From Janthinobacterium sp. LM6 (GTDB taxonomy: Bacteria > Pseudomonadota > Gammaproteobacteria > Burkholderiales > Burkholderiaceae_D), in contig NZ_CP019510.1 in assembly GCF_002002885.1 (NCBI RefSeq), positions 2,480,001 to 2,544,000 of the forward strand: DNA of 64,000 bases, read 5' to 3'. The first letter of the stretch is position 1; each line of letters starts with the position of its first letter. Below the pieces are notes generated by a model that saw only the letters and a program-made list of their open reading frames with translations, made no database searches and was not told the DNA's origin. The translations under genes and the position numbers were made by a program. Of the stretch, positions 42,282 to 50,371 are shown one piece after another.

Positions 42282-42824
42282 AGTCTTCGTCTTCGGGGTT
42301 GCGAGCATTGCGACAAATCCGTCCTGCAAGGCGATGTGCTGTACCTTGTAATTCAATACCACCCCATCCCATTCCATCAACGGCAAGCCCGCGCACTTGA
42401 GCGCCGCCTCGCGCGCCGTCCATGCTTGCGCCAGGGCCAAGGGGCGTTGAGCATCGGGCAATGAAGCCAGCTCCTGCGTCACCTGCGGCCCCAGGTAGTC
42501 GCGCGCCAGATTGAACCAGTCGGCAATAGCCTGCACGCGCATCACGTCGATGCCGACAGGGCCATGCAGATGAACGGCGGCCAGCGAGATGCCCTCGTCA
42601 TGGGTCAATGACAAACCCGCTGGGCGGCCGGCCAGCAGCAGGCGCGGGGCCTGGCCAGGCGTTGACTCCACCGAAATCGCCTCGATGTCCAGCTGCAGCC
42701 ACTGGGCTAGCGCCTCGCGCACGGCGGCGCGGATGCGCAACCGGGCCTCGGTGCGCGGCAGCACGGCGGCGATGCCGATTACCAGCACGCCGTTTCCAGA
42801 CCAGAGCACCGTACGATTCATCAA
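42267..42824 (-). CDS. 4'-phosphopantetheinyl transferase (Sfp-like)
   Basis: A 185-residue PPTase that should attach phosphopantetheine to the carrier domain of the adjacent NRPS. The Mg-binding 'VGIDVMRV' and the 'AQAWTAREAALKCAG' (W-x2-[KR]-E-A-x2-K) motifs are present, and 'GLSLTHDEG' corresponds to the usual S-x-S/T-H strand. It is shorter than Sfp (about 220-230), missing part of the N-terminus. The C-terminus runs into a palindromic repeat. It lies 6 bases downstream of the NRPS stop, so the two form an operon. Confidence 0.87.
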   Translation of the reverse strand: MMNRTVLWSGNGVLVIGIAAVLPRTEARLRIRAAVREALAQWLQLDIEAISVESTPGQAPRLLLAGRPAGLSLTHDEGISLAAVHLHGPVGIDVMRVQAIADWFNLARDYLGPQVTQELASLPDAQRPLALAQAWTAREAALKCAGLPLMEWDGVVLNYKVQHIALQDGFVAMLATPKTKTGVGP

Positions 42825-42830
42825 CTGCGA

Positions 42831-45800
42831 TCAGCTGCGCAGCGGCGCCGCCGGGCAGCCCGCCCAGTTGCTGCCGGCGGGGATGTGCTCGCCCTTCATC
42901 ACCAGGGTCAACGGTCCCAGGCGCGCATTGTCGCCCACCTTGGCGCTGTACAGCACGGAGCTGCGCGGGCCCATGTAGACGCGCCGGCCGATTTCCACGT
43001 GGTCGATCTTCATCACGCGGTCTTCGAACAGATGCGTTTGCGGGCAGGTGAGGGCGTTCAATTCGCTGTAATCGCCGATGTGCACGCAGTCAAATTCCGT
43101 GATGTCGGTCGTGTCCATGTAGACGCCGCGGCCGATCTTGCAGCCGAACAGGCGGAAGGCGAGAGGCAGCCACGGCGTGCCGCGCAGGTAGCGCATGAAG
43201 TTGGGCACGGCGATACCTTCGTACAGATTGGTCACGCCTTCCGAAATCCACACGAACGGCGTCCACATGGGCGCCGCGTGCTTGCGGTAGCGTCCCAGAA
43301 GCAGCCACTTGAACAGCACCACCACGAGGAAATTGCCGATGCCGTAGGCCAGGCCGGCGATGGCCAGGTCGCCCACCACTTCGCCCCAGCGCCCGGCGCC
43401 CGCGATCGGCATCACGTCCAGCACCAGGGTATAGCCGACGGCGATCACCACCGCGTGCGGCGCGACGATGCGGAACGCTTCGATCAGGCTGCGGCCCAGG
43501 CGGCGCAACAGCGATGGCTTGAAGGTCAGGTGCTCGGCAAAGCCGCTGACCTGCTCGCGCGCGGGCAGGTGCATGGGCGGGGAGCCCAGCCACGTGTCGC
43601 CGCTGTGCATCTGTTCATTGCGCGGCGCATGCGTGTGCACGCCGATCAGCACGTGCTCGGGCAGCACCGTGCCGTCCGGGATATAGCTGCCGTTGCCGAC
43701 AAAGCTGCGGTGCGAGATGACGGTGGGGCGCATGGTCATCCAGCCGCCGTCGATCTGTTCGTCGCCCAGCATGACGGCGTCGGCGATGAAGGTGTCGTCG
43801 CCCAGGGTCAGCATGTCGGGCACCACGCCCAGCGCCGTGGAAATCTCGGCGCCCTTGCCGACCTTGGCGCCCAGCAGGCGGTACCAGTACGGCGCGTAGA
43901 CGGTGGCGTAAATGCCGTGCAGCACGTTCAGGCTCGATTCCTGGATATGGCTGACCAGCCACTTGGCGCAATAGATATTGCTGTGCACGGGCGAGCTGCC
44001 CGGCTTCAGGCGGGGCAGCGCGCCCCAGCGGATGGCCGCCGACAGCAGGGCGGTCAGCACGATCAGCACGGCGCTGGCGGGGAAGGCCAGCAGGAAGTAG
44101 CGGGCCAGCTGGGTCGTCACGTCGCGGCCCTGCAGCCACGGCATCATTTCGCGCTCGTCGAACCAGTCGATCAGCACGAAGCTGGGGAAGACGGGCATGA
44201 AGAACAGCACGGCGATGAGGACCATGCCAAAGCAGAAGAACAGGGTTTCGCCCGTCAGGCGCAGGCGCGAGACGGCGGGGCGCGGCGGCTGGCTGGCCAC
44301 GTCAAACGGGCCGACATCGCGCGCGGGCGAGCCAGTCCAGACCCTGCCGGCCGGCACCGAGGCGCCATCGGCCAGCGCCGATTGTCCCTCCAGGTGGCCA
44401 AATGCGCCCACGCTGGTATTGCCTTCCAGGATAGCGTAAGAGCTGATGCAGGCATCGTCGCCGATGCGGATCTGGCCCAGCAACAGGCGGCCCCGCTCGA
44501 CCCTGGCGTTTTCAAAGTTGACGGCATTGCCCACGCTGACATTGTCGCCGATGGCCAGCAGGTCGGGCGCGCGCAGGGTCATCGAGCCGATGACGACTTC
44601 CTTGCCCACCTTGGCGCCCAGCGCGCGCAGCCACCAGCTATTCAGGGACGAGCCGCTGAGCAGGTAGGCGGGCGCCGACTCGACCAGGCGGTCGGCCAGC
44701 CACCAGCGGTAATAGGTGACGCCCCACAGCGGATAGCTGCCCGGCTTCAGGCGCCCGGCGATCAGCCACTTGCCGGCAATCGCGATGGCAAATTCGGCCA
44801 GGGTGGCGAGCAGGAACACGCCGATCGAGGCGGCGATGGCGCGCGGCACGGTGTCTCCCGTGTCGCCCGTGAAGAAGTGATAGGTGAAAAACGGCGCCAT
44901 CCACTGCGCCATACGCAAGGTGACGAGGCCCGGCACGGCCGCCGCCTGCGCCGCGCCGCACAGCCAGCGTTTCCAGGTCGATGGCGGCGTCCATTCCGCT
45001 TCCGGCGTGGCCAGCGCGGGTGCCTCGTTCAAGACGGCGGCGATCTTGCCGATCTGCCGGTTCTGATAAATGTCGCGCACCGTCATGTGGGCGTAGGCCG
45101 GATCGGCGCGCAGGCTCGATGCGAGGCGCGCGGCCAGGAAGGAATGGCCACCGAGGTCGCTGAAAAAGTCCAGCCGGCGCAAGATCGCCTGGCCGGGAAA
45201 CAGCTTGGCCAGCGCCGCGAACAGGGCCGCTTCGGCCGGCGTTTCCGGCACGTCCGATTCGCCCGCCTCGCCTGCTGGCGGCGCCGACAATGGCATGGCT
45301 TTCAGGGCCTTCCTGTCGATTTTTCCGGAAGTGAGGCGCGGCATCAGCGGCAGTAATTCAAAACGGCCCGGCACCATATACGGCGGCAAATGCAGGTTCA
45401 GGGCAGTGCGCAGGGTTTTTGCCGCCAGGGCGTCCTCGGGCGCCTCGTCGCTGCAGACGATATACGCCACCAGCTGGTCGATGCCGTCGTCCTTGCGCAG
45501 CAATACTGCCACCGTGCCCACGCCCGCTTGCTGCGCCAGCACGGCTTCGATCTCGCCCAGCTCCACGCGGAAGCCGCGAATTTTCACCTGGTCGTCGGCG
45601 CGGCCCAGGCACAGCACCTGGCCGTCCGCATCGATGCGGGCCAGGTCGCCCGTGCGGTACAGGCGCGCGTCATCGTCACTGGTCGCCCAGGGATTGGGGA
45701 GGAATTTTTCCACCGTCAGGTCGGGCCGGCCCAGGTACCCCTCGGCCAGGCCGGGGCCGATGATGCACAGTTCTCCCGTCTCGCCACGTGGCAGCAGGGC

Positions 45801-46886
45801 CAAGGGACGGTTTTCTCCCGCTTCGGCCACCTGCAGCACCAGCAAGCCATAGTTGGGCAGCGGCGTGCCGATGGTCACCGGTTCGCCGGGCCGCAGGCGC
45901 GCCAGGCTGCACGAGACGGTGGCTTCCGTGGGGCCGTAGGTGTTGAACATGGCGCGGCCCGGGCGCGACCAGCGCTCGACCAAGGACTCGGGGCACATCT
46001 CGCCGCCCAGGTTGATCAGACGCAGGCTCGGCACGTCTTCGGCGAACAGGGCCAGCAAGGTCGGCACGGCGTGCAGCACGGTGACGTGGTTGGCGGCCAG
46101 CGCGCGCGGCAAGGTTTCCGGATCCCCCGAGATATCCTTGGGTCCCAGCCACAGGGTGGCACCCACCAGGTAGGCGATCCAGATTTCCTCGAACGACATG
46201 TCGAAGGCGACGGAAAAGCCCTGGTAGACGGTGTCGTCTTGCGTCACTTCCAGCACGGCGTTTTCGCTGCGCAGGAAGTGGCAGATGCTGCGCTGATTGA
46301 TCAATATGCCTTTCGGCTTGCCCGTGGAGCCGGACGTGTAGATCACGTACGCCGGGTGTTCGGGCAGCACGGCGCCGCGCGCGGGCAAATGTTCGCCAGG
46401 CGCGGCGGGCGCCAGCAAGCTTTCCGCCGTCCATACGGGGCGCTGGACGCCAGCATCAGACAGGCGCGGCGCGAATTGCGCGCAGCTGACCACACCGGCG
46501 CCATTGGCGTCATCGAGGCACACTTGCAGACGCTCGACGGGCGTGTCTTCATCGACGGGCAGCCAGGCGGCGCCCGCCTTGGCGATGGCCGCCTGCATCA
46601 GCAGCAAATGCGCGCCGCGCGGCAGCCACAGGCCCACGATGTCGCCGGGCTTGACGCCGGCCGCCACCAGGCGCGCCGCAGCCAGGCCCGCCTGCGCATC
46701 GAGTTCCGCATACGTGATGCTGCGCGCGCCATCGATCAGGGCGGTTTGCTGCGGGCAGCGGCGGGCCGTCGCTTCCAGCAGGTCGGCCAGCACTTCTTCT
46801 CGCAGCAGATCCGGTCGCGGCGGGCCGTACAGGATGTCGGCATGAGTGGAAGGGGTGCCTGGGCTGGCTGCGGTGAAATCGTTCAT
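42831..46886 (-). CDS. Pls/PosA-type membrane-bound single-module NRPS
   Basis: A 1,351-residue enzyme. Adenylation domain at about 25-540: 'YVIYTSGSTGKPKGILI' (A3), 'AFDMSFEEIW' (A4 with the Asp that binds the α-amine), 'NTYGPTEATVSCSLA' (A5), 'YRTGDLARIDADGQ' (A7), 'GKIDRKALKAM' (A10). Carrier domain at about 555-640 with 'DLGGHSFLAARL' (Ser near 581). The rest (about 660-1340) has several membrane segments alternating with left-handed β-helix (hexapeptide) acyltransferase-like blocks. There is no standard condensation or thioesterase domain. The architecture matches the Pls/PosA family, which includes ε-poly-L-lysine synthetase. The product here is unknown. Confidence 0.9.
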   Translation of the reverse strand: MNDFTAASPGTPSTHADILYGPPRPDLLREEVLADLLEATARRCPQQTALIDGARSITYAELDAQAGLAAARLVAAGVKPGDIVGLWLPRGAHLLLMQAAIAKAGAAWLPVDEDTPVERLQVCLDDANGAGVVSCAQFAPRLSDAGVQRPVWTAESLLAPAAPGEHLPARGAVLPEHPAYVIYTSGSTGKPKGILINQRSICHFLRSENAVLEVTQDDTVYQGFSVAFDMSFEEIWIAYLVGATLWLGPKDISGDPETLPRALAANHVTVLHAVPTLLALFAEDVPSLRLINLGGEMCPESLVERWSRPGRAMFNTYGPTEATVSCSLARLRPGEPVTIGTPLPNYGLLVLQVAEAGENRPLALLPRGETGELCIIGPGLAEGYLGRPDLTVEKFLPNPWATSDDDARLYRTGDLARIDADGQVLCLGRADDQVKIRGFRVELGEIEAVLAQQAGVGTVAVLLRKDDGIDQLVAYIVCSDEAPEDALAAKTLRTALNLHLPPYMVPGRFELLPLMPRLTSGKIDRKALKAMPLSAPPAGEAGESDVPETPAEAALFAALAKLFPGQAILRRLDFFSDLGGHSFLAARLASSLRADPAYAHMTVRDIYQNRQIGKIAAVLNEAPALATPEAEWTPPSTWKRWLCGAAQAAAVPGLVTLRMAQWMAPFFTYHFFTGDTGDTVPRAIAASIGVFLLATLAEFAIAIAGKWLIAGRLKPGSYPLWGVTYYRWWLADRLVESAPAYLLSGSSLNSWWLRALGAKVGKEVVIGSMTLRAPDLLAIGDNVSVGNAVNFENARVERGRLLLGQIRIGDDACISSYAILEGNTSVGAFGHLEGQSALADGASVPAGRVWTGSPARDVGPFDVASQPPRPAVSRLRLTGETLFFCFGMVLIAVLFFMPVFPSFVLIDWFDEREMMPWLQGRDVTTQLARYFLLAFPASAVLIVLTALLSAAIRWGALPRLKPGSSPVHSNIYCAKWLVSHIQESSLNVLHGIYATVYAPYWYRLLGAKVGKGAEISTALGVVPDMLTLGDDTFIADAVMLGDEQIDGGWMTMRPTVISHRSFVGNGSYIPDGTVLPEHVLIGVHTHAPRNEQMHSGDTWLGSPPMHLPAREQVSGFAEHLTFKPSLLRRLGRSLIEAFRIVAPHAVVIAVGYTLVLDVMPIAGAGRWGEVVGDLAIAGLAYGIGNFLVVVLFKWLLLGRYRKHAAPMWTPFVWISEGVTNLYEGIAVPNFMRYLRGTPWLPLAFRLFGCKIGRGVYMDTTDITEFDCVHIGDYSELNALTCPQTHLFEDRVMKIDHVEIGRRVYMGPRSSVLYSAKVGDNARLGPLTLVMKGEHIPAGSNWAGCPAAPLRS

Positions 46887-47034
46887 GGATGACGCTTATC
46901 TGTAATGCGGTGTGAGGAATCTGACGGGCTGCGCGTGGTGCGCAGCACAGTTGATACATTACAGCACGCAAGACATTTCAGCGTTGCAGAACGGGGAATT
47001 TTGCGGGGCTTTCCGAAATAATGTGCTTGTCGGC

Positions 47035-47742
47035 TCAACTGCCATGATTACGGAATGTAAAACGGGGAAACATGGCGCCGATTTGCGCCACCGTGCACGC
47101 CGCCGGATAGCCGTGCAGGGGGCGGCCGGACAGCGCCGCATCCGCGCAGCCTTCGGCGCGGAATTGCTGCAGAACGTAGTTATCGACGCCTTTGGCGGCC
47201 AGAGTGGCGGCCAGGGCCAGCAGCTGGTCGTCCGGCAGCAGGTCCGGGTGGGTGGTGGTGCGGCATTCGTAGGCGACGCCGCTGGCGAGGATGGCGTCCA
47301 GGCAGGCGCGCGCCGGGTCGCCGCTGCCGGCCACGCGGGTCACATGTCGATAGTCGGCAAACGGCGCCTTGATGTCGAAGCCCACCCAGTCGACCAGGGG
47401 CAGCACTTCCTGCAGGCGCTGCGGATAGATGCAGGCCGTGTGCAGGCCGATGCCGAAACCCAGTTCCCGGACGTCCAGCATGGCGCGCCCCAGCGCCGGG
47501 TCCATGCACGCCTCGCCGCCGCTGAAGACGACGGCGTCGACGAGGCCCGCTCTGCGCCGCAGCCAGGTCAGTACATCCTGCCAGGGCATGGCGCCTTCCG
47601 GTGTGCGGGGCTGCAAGTGCGGATTGTGGCAATAGCCGCAACGCCAGGGGCAGCCCTGCACGAAGACGACGGCGGCCAGCTTACCGGGATAGTCGGTGGC
47701 GGAAAAGGGCGTCAGGCCGCCCACTTTCAGTTCAAGCGCCAT
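47035..47742 (-). CDS. nrdG: NrdG, anaerobic ribonucleotide reductase activase
   Basis: A 235-residue radical SAM activase that places the glycyl radical on NrdD. The cluster motif is Cys31-x3-Cys35-x2-Cys38 in 'FVQGCPWRCGYCHNP'. 'VFSGGEACMDPALG' is the GGE SAM motif. The opening 'LKVGGLTPFSATDYPGKLAA' matches activases of the NrdG group that accompany ATP-cone-less NrdD. The ATG at 47742 is preferred to an in-frame TTG at 47760. It overlaps the stop of the small glycyl-radical ORF by 11 bases, so nrdD, the small ORF and nrdG form one transcript. Confidence 0.9.
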   Translation of the reverse strand: MALELKVGGLTPFSATDYPGKLAAVVFVQGCPWRCGYCHNPHLQPRTPEGAMPWQDVLTWLRRRAGLVDAVVFSGGEACMDPALGRAMLDVRELGFGIGLHTACIYPQRLQEVLPLVDWVGFDIKAPFADYRHVTRVAGSGDPARACLDAILASGVAYECRTTTHPDLLPDDQLLALAATLAAKGVDNYVLQQFRAEGCADAALSGRPLHGYPAACTVAQIGAMFPRFTFRNHGS

Positions 47743-47932
47743 GGCAGGCGGGCTGGCCAATCCGGGCGCCCGCTTCCGTAAAGTACTGGCGCTCGTGGAA
47801 TTCGCCCTGCTTGCCGATGTTGAACGAGGCGACGGGGCGGTGATAGCCCATCACGCGGGTCCAGATTTCGCAGCGCTGGCGTTCGGTGTCGAGCAGGGTG
47901 ATGGCGGGAGTGAAGTCGGGACGTGCATTCAT
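47732..47932 (-). CDS. Separately encoded glycyl-radical segment of class III RNR
   Basis: A 66-residue ORF, 'MNARPDFTPAITLLD', then 'RCEIWTRVMGYHRPVASFN' and 'GKQGEFHERQYF'. The RVMGY sequence corresponds to the glycyl-radical loop that normally lies about 25-40 residues before the C-terminus of NrdD, and 'FNIGKQGEFHER' to what follows it. The large NrdD ORF upstream ends after its zinc-site cysteines without this loop. The two overlap by 4 bases (ATGA), and nrdG overlaps its end. The radical site is thus apparently supplied in trans, or the gene pair is joined by recoding. The assignment of Gly as radical site is from motif only. Confidence 0.75.
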   Translation of the reverse strand: MNARPDFTPAITLLDTERQRCEIWTRVMGYHRPVASFNIGKQGEFHERQYFTEAGARIGQPACHGA

Positions 47933-49677
47933 GGCGTTTCCTTGAGTGGGTGAGCAAGATCGGATTGTTTGCGCGCGATCAGTTCCGCGTCGCAGGTGGG
48001 GCAGAATTCATGTTTGCCGGCCAGGTAGCCGTGGCGCGGGCAGATGGAAAACGTGGGCGTGACGGTGATGTAGGGCAGCGAAAAGCGGCTCAGGGCGCGT
48101 TTTACCAGTTCGCGGCAGGCGTTCGCGTCCGACAGCGCTTCCGTCATGTACAGGTGCAGCACCGTGCCGCCCGTGTACTTGCGCTGCAGCGTGTCCTGCA
48201 GGGCCAAAGCCTCGAACGGGTCGTCCGTATGGCCGACGGGCAGCTGCGACGAATTCGTGTAGTACGGGTTGTCGACCGTGCCCGCCTGCAGGATGGCGGG
48301 ATAGCGCTTGCGGTCTTCGCGGGCGAAACGGTACGTCGTGCCTTCGGCCGGCGTCGCTTCCAGGTTGTACATATGTCCCGTCTCTTCCTGGAAGGCCACC
48401 ATGCGGTCGCGCACGTGGTCGAGCAGGCGCACTGCCAGCGCATGGCCTTCTGGCGTCGTGATGTCCCAGGCGTCGCCGCTGAAATTGCGGATCATCTCGT
48501 TGATGCCGTTTACGCCCAGGGTGGAAAAATGGTTGCGCAGGGTGCCCAGGTAGCGCTTCGTGTAGGGGAACAGGCCTTGCTGCATCAATTCCTCAATGGT
48601 GCGGCGCTTGATTTCCAGGCTGGTCTTGCCCAGCTCCAGCAGGCGGTCCAGGTCCGCCAGCAGCGCCGCCTCGTCGCCGCGCCACAGGTGGCCCAGGCGC
48701 GCGCAGTTGATCGTCACCACGCCCAGGGAGCCCGTCTGCTCGGCGGAACCGAACAGGCCATTGCCCCGTTTCAGCAGTTCGCGCAAGTCCAGCTGCAAGC
48801 GGCAGCACATGGAGCGGATCATGTTCGGTTTGAGTTCCGAATTGATGAAATTCTGGAAGTAGGGCAGGCCGTAGCGGGCCGTCATCTCGAACAGGCGTTC
48901 CGCGTTTTCGCTATGCCAGTCGAAATCCTCGGTGATGTTATAGGTGGGGATGGGGAAGGTGAAGACGCGGCCCTTGGCGTCGCCCGCCATCATGATCTCG
49001 ATGTAGGCGCGGTTGATCATGTCCATTTCCGCCTGCAGCTCGCCATAGCTGAAGTCCATTTCCTGGCCGGCGATGACGGGAATCTGCTCGCGCAGGTCGT
49101 CCGGGCAGACCCAGTCGAAGGTGAGGTTGGTGAACGGTGTCTGCGTGCCCCAGCGCGATGGCACGTTGAGGTTGAAGATCAGCTCCTGCATGTACTGGCG
49201 CACGTCTTCATAGCGCAGGCTGTCCTTGCGGATGTAGGGCGCCATGTAGGTGTCGAAGGAGCTGAACGCCTGCGCGCCGGCCCACTCGTTTTGCAGGGTG
49301 CCGAGGAAATTGACGATCTGGCCGATGGCGCTCGACATGTGTTTCGGCGGACCCGATTCGATCTTGCCCGGCACGCCATTCAAGCCTTCGTGCAGCAGGG
49401 TGCGCAGCGACCAGCCGGCGCAATAGCCGGCCAGCATGTCGAGGTCGTGGATGTGCAGCGCCGCTTCGCGGTGCGCCGCGCCCACTTCCGGCGGATAGAC
49501 CTGGTCCAGCCAGTAGTTGGCGATGACCTTGCCCGACACGTTGAGTATCAGGCCGCCCAGCGAGTAGCCCTGGTTGGCGTTGGCGTTGACGCGCCAGTCG
49601 CGCCGGTCCAGGTATTCATTGATGGACGCGGCGACATCGACCTGGCCGCGTGTTGGGGAAACTGCATTCGTCGTCAT
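47929..49677 (-). CDS. nrdD: NrdD, class III anaerobic ribonucleotide reductase (catalytic part)
   Basis: A 582-residue catalytic subunit without an N-terminal ATP-cone (E. coli NrdD is 712). The body is typical: 'AALHIHDLDMLAGYCAGWSL', 'GPPKHMSSAIGQIVNFLGTL', 'QELIFNLNVPSRWGTQTPF', 'PNMIRSMCCRLQLD' (active-site Cys region) and 'GSLGVVTINCARLGHLW'. It ends with zinc-site cysteines, 'SICPRHGYLAGKHEFCPTC', then about 20 residues, but no glycyl-radical loop, which is on the next ORF. The ATG at 49677 has GGAGGTT at ideal spacing. Two NrdR-like boxes lie upstream. It makes dNTPs without oxygen. Confidence 0.93.
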   Translation of the reverse strand: MTTNAVSPTRGQVDVAASINEYLDRRDWRVNANANQGYSLGGLILNVSGKVIANYWLDQVYPPEVGAAHREAALHIHDLDMLAGYCAGWSLRTLLHEGLNGVPGKIESGPPKHMSSAIGQIVNFLGTLQNEWAGAQAFSSFDTYMAPYIRKDSLRYEDVRQYMQELIFNLNVPSRWGTQTPFTNLTFDWVCPDDLREQIPVIAGQEMDFSYGELQAEMDMINRAYIEIMMAGDAKGRVFTFPIPTYNITEDFDWHSENAERLFEMTARYGLPYFQNFINSELKPNMIRSMCCRLQLDLRELLKRGNGLFGSAEQTGSLGVVTINCARLGHLWRGDEAALLADLDRLLELGKTSLEIKRRTIEELMQQGLFPYTKRYLGTLRNHFSTLGVNGINEMIRNFSGDAWDITTPEGHALAVRLLDHVRDRMVAFQEETGHMYNLEATPAEGTTYRFAREDRKRYPAILQAGTVDNPYYTNSSQLPVGHTDDPFEALALQDTLQRKYTGGTVLHLYMTEALSDANACRELVKRALSRFSLPYITVTPTFSICPRHGYLAGKHEFCPTCDAELIARKQSDLAHPLKETP

Positions 49678-49691
49678 GAAACCTCCAATAA

Positions 49692-49707
49692 ACACAACAT
49701 GCGGTGT
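49692..49707 (-). promoter_or_regulatory. NrdR box (proximal)
   Basis: ACACAACATGCGGTGT fits the NrdR box outline (ACAC-W-6-W-GTGT) with intact outer tetrads. It lies 15 bases before the nrdD ATG and exactly 31 bases from a second box, the spacing that places two NrdR dimers on the same face of the helix. Confidence 0.7.
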
Positions 49708-49722
49708 TTTTATGGAGATTAA

Positions 49723-49738
49723 TCACTAAATATAGTGG
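49723..49738 (-). promoter_or_regulatory. NrdR box (distal)
   Basis: TCACTAAATATAGTGG contains the inverted repeat CACTA...TAGTG around AAAT and matches the NrdR box consensus at most positions. With the proximal box it forms the paired arrangement expected for NrdR repression of ribonucleotide reductase genes. It also overlaps the probable -10 region of the nrdD promoter. Confidence 0.72.
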
Positions 49739-49800
49739 CGTCAAAGGGCGCGTGCAGCGGCGTGACGAATCCTTGATGCAGGTGAAAAAAGCGCCTCTGT

Positions 49801-50208
49801 TTATTTTTTCAGGCGGCCCTGGCGCAGGATCAAGACGGTCGCGCCGAAATACGCGGCGCCGCAGGCGGCGATGCTGGCGACGGAGGCGGGCAGCACGTGG
49901 GCCCAGATTTCCAGCGGCGAGTAGGTGCTCCAGCTGGCCACGCGCGCGTCGAAGGTGACGTAATTGGCCAGCAGCCAGTAGATGGCCAGCAGGCCCGTGC
50001 AGATGGCGGCCTGGCGCAGCAGCGGCAGTTGGCGGCGCGCGAATACGGCCAGCAGGAACAGCAGCACGCCCGGATACGCGCCCAGCACTTCGGGCGACAG
50101 CACGGAGATGGTCCCCGCGTCATAGCCATCGGCCGGGCCGGCCCACTGCACTTGCAGCGCGGTGAGGAACAGGGTGAGCAGGAAAATCAGCAGCGGTTTG
50201 CGGGTCAT
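49801..50208 (-). CDS. Four-segment integral membrane protein, unknown function
   Basis: A 135-residue protein with four hydrophobic segments (about 6-24, 42-60, 68-86, 105-125), and 'PADGYDAGTISVLSP' in the first external loop. It has no charged residues of evident catalytic use. No family is recognised. The ATG at 50208 gives a standard positive-inside start ('MTRKPLL'). It is divergent from ubiU, sharing the 163-base gap, and downstream in the same direction comes the nrdD regulatory region. Confidence 0.68.
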   Translation of the reverse strand: MTRKPLLIFLLTLFLTALQVQWAGPADGYDAGTISVLSPEVLGAYPGVLLFLLAVFARRQLPLLRQAAICTGLLAIYWLLANYVTFDARVASWSTYSPLEIWAHVLPASVASIAACGAAYFGATVLILRQGRLKK

Positions 50209-50294
50209 GGCGGGCAATCGGACAGGGAGAAAAGGGGGGGCATTTTACAGCCAGGTCAAGCAAGTTGAACGCGCGCCAGCCATGCATGCATTCC

Positions 50295-50308
50295 TTCACC
50301 TGCGTCAA
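50295..50308 (+). promoter_or_regulatory. FNR-like box for ubiU
   Basis: TTCAC-CTGC-GTCAA differs from the FNR/Dnr outline TTGAC-N4-GTCAA at one half-site base. A possible -10, TATAGT, lies at 50332-50337. That puts the box centre near -42 from the implied start, the class II activator position. This fits oxygen-independent ubiquinone synthesis being switched on without oxygen. Confidence 0.55.
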
Positions 50309-50371
50309 GGACTGGGCAGCCTGGGCGGGGCTATAGTCTGCACCCTGAGCCGATACAGGACTGTGAACACC

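Noticed and set aside
42885..45356. An 823-codon open frame antisense to the NRPS
   Set aside because: It is low-complexity His/Gln/Arg/Ala sequence without family motifs; the NRPS on the other strand has all adenylation motifs in order.
47929..47932. A sequencing frameshift in nrdD as the cause of the split
   Set aside because: Not excluded, but the 4-base start/stop overlap, a proper ATG and a coherent 66-residue frame overlapped by nrdG make a genuine two-ORF arrangement more likely.
49715..49735. FNR box directly upstream of nrdD
   Set aside because: TTAGTGATTAATCT has only a loose resemblance to TTGAT-N4-ATCAA; the NrdR interpretation fits better.
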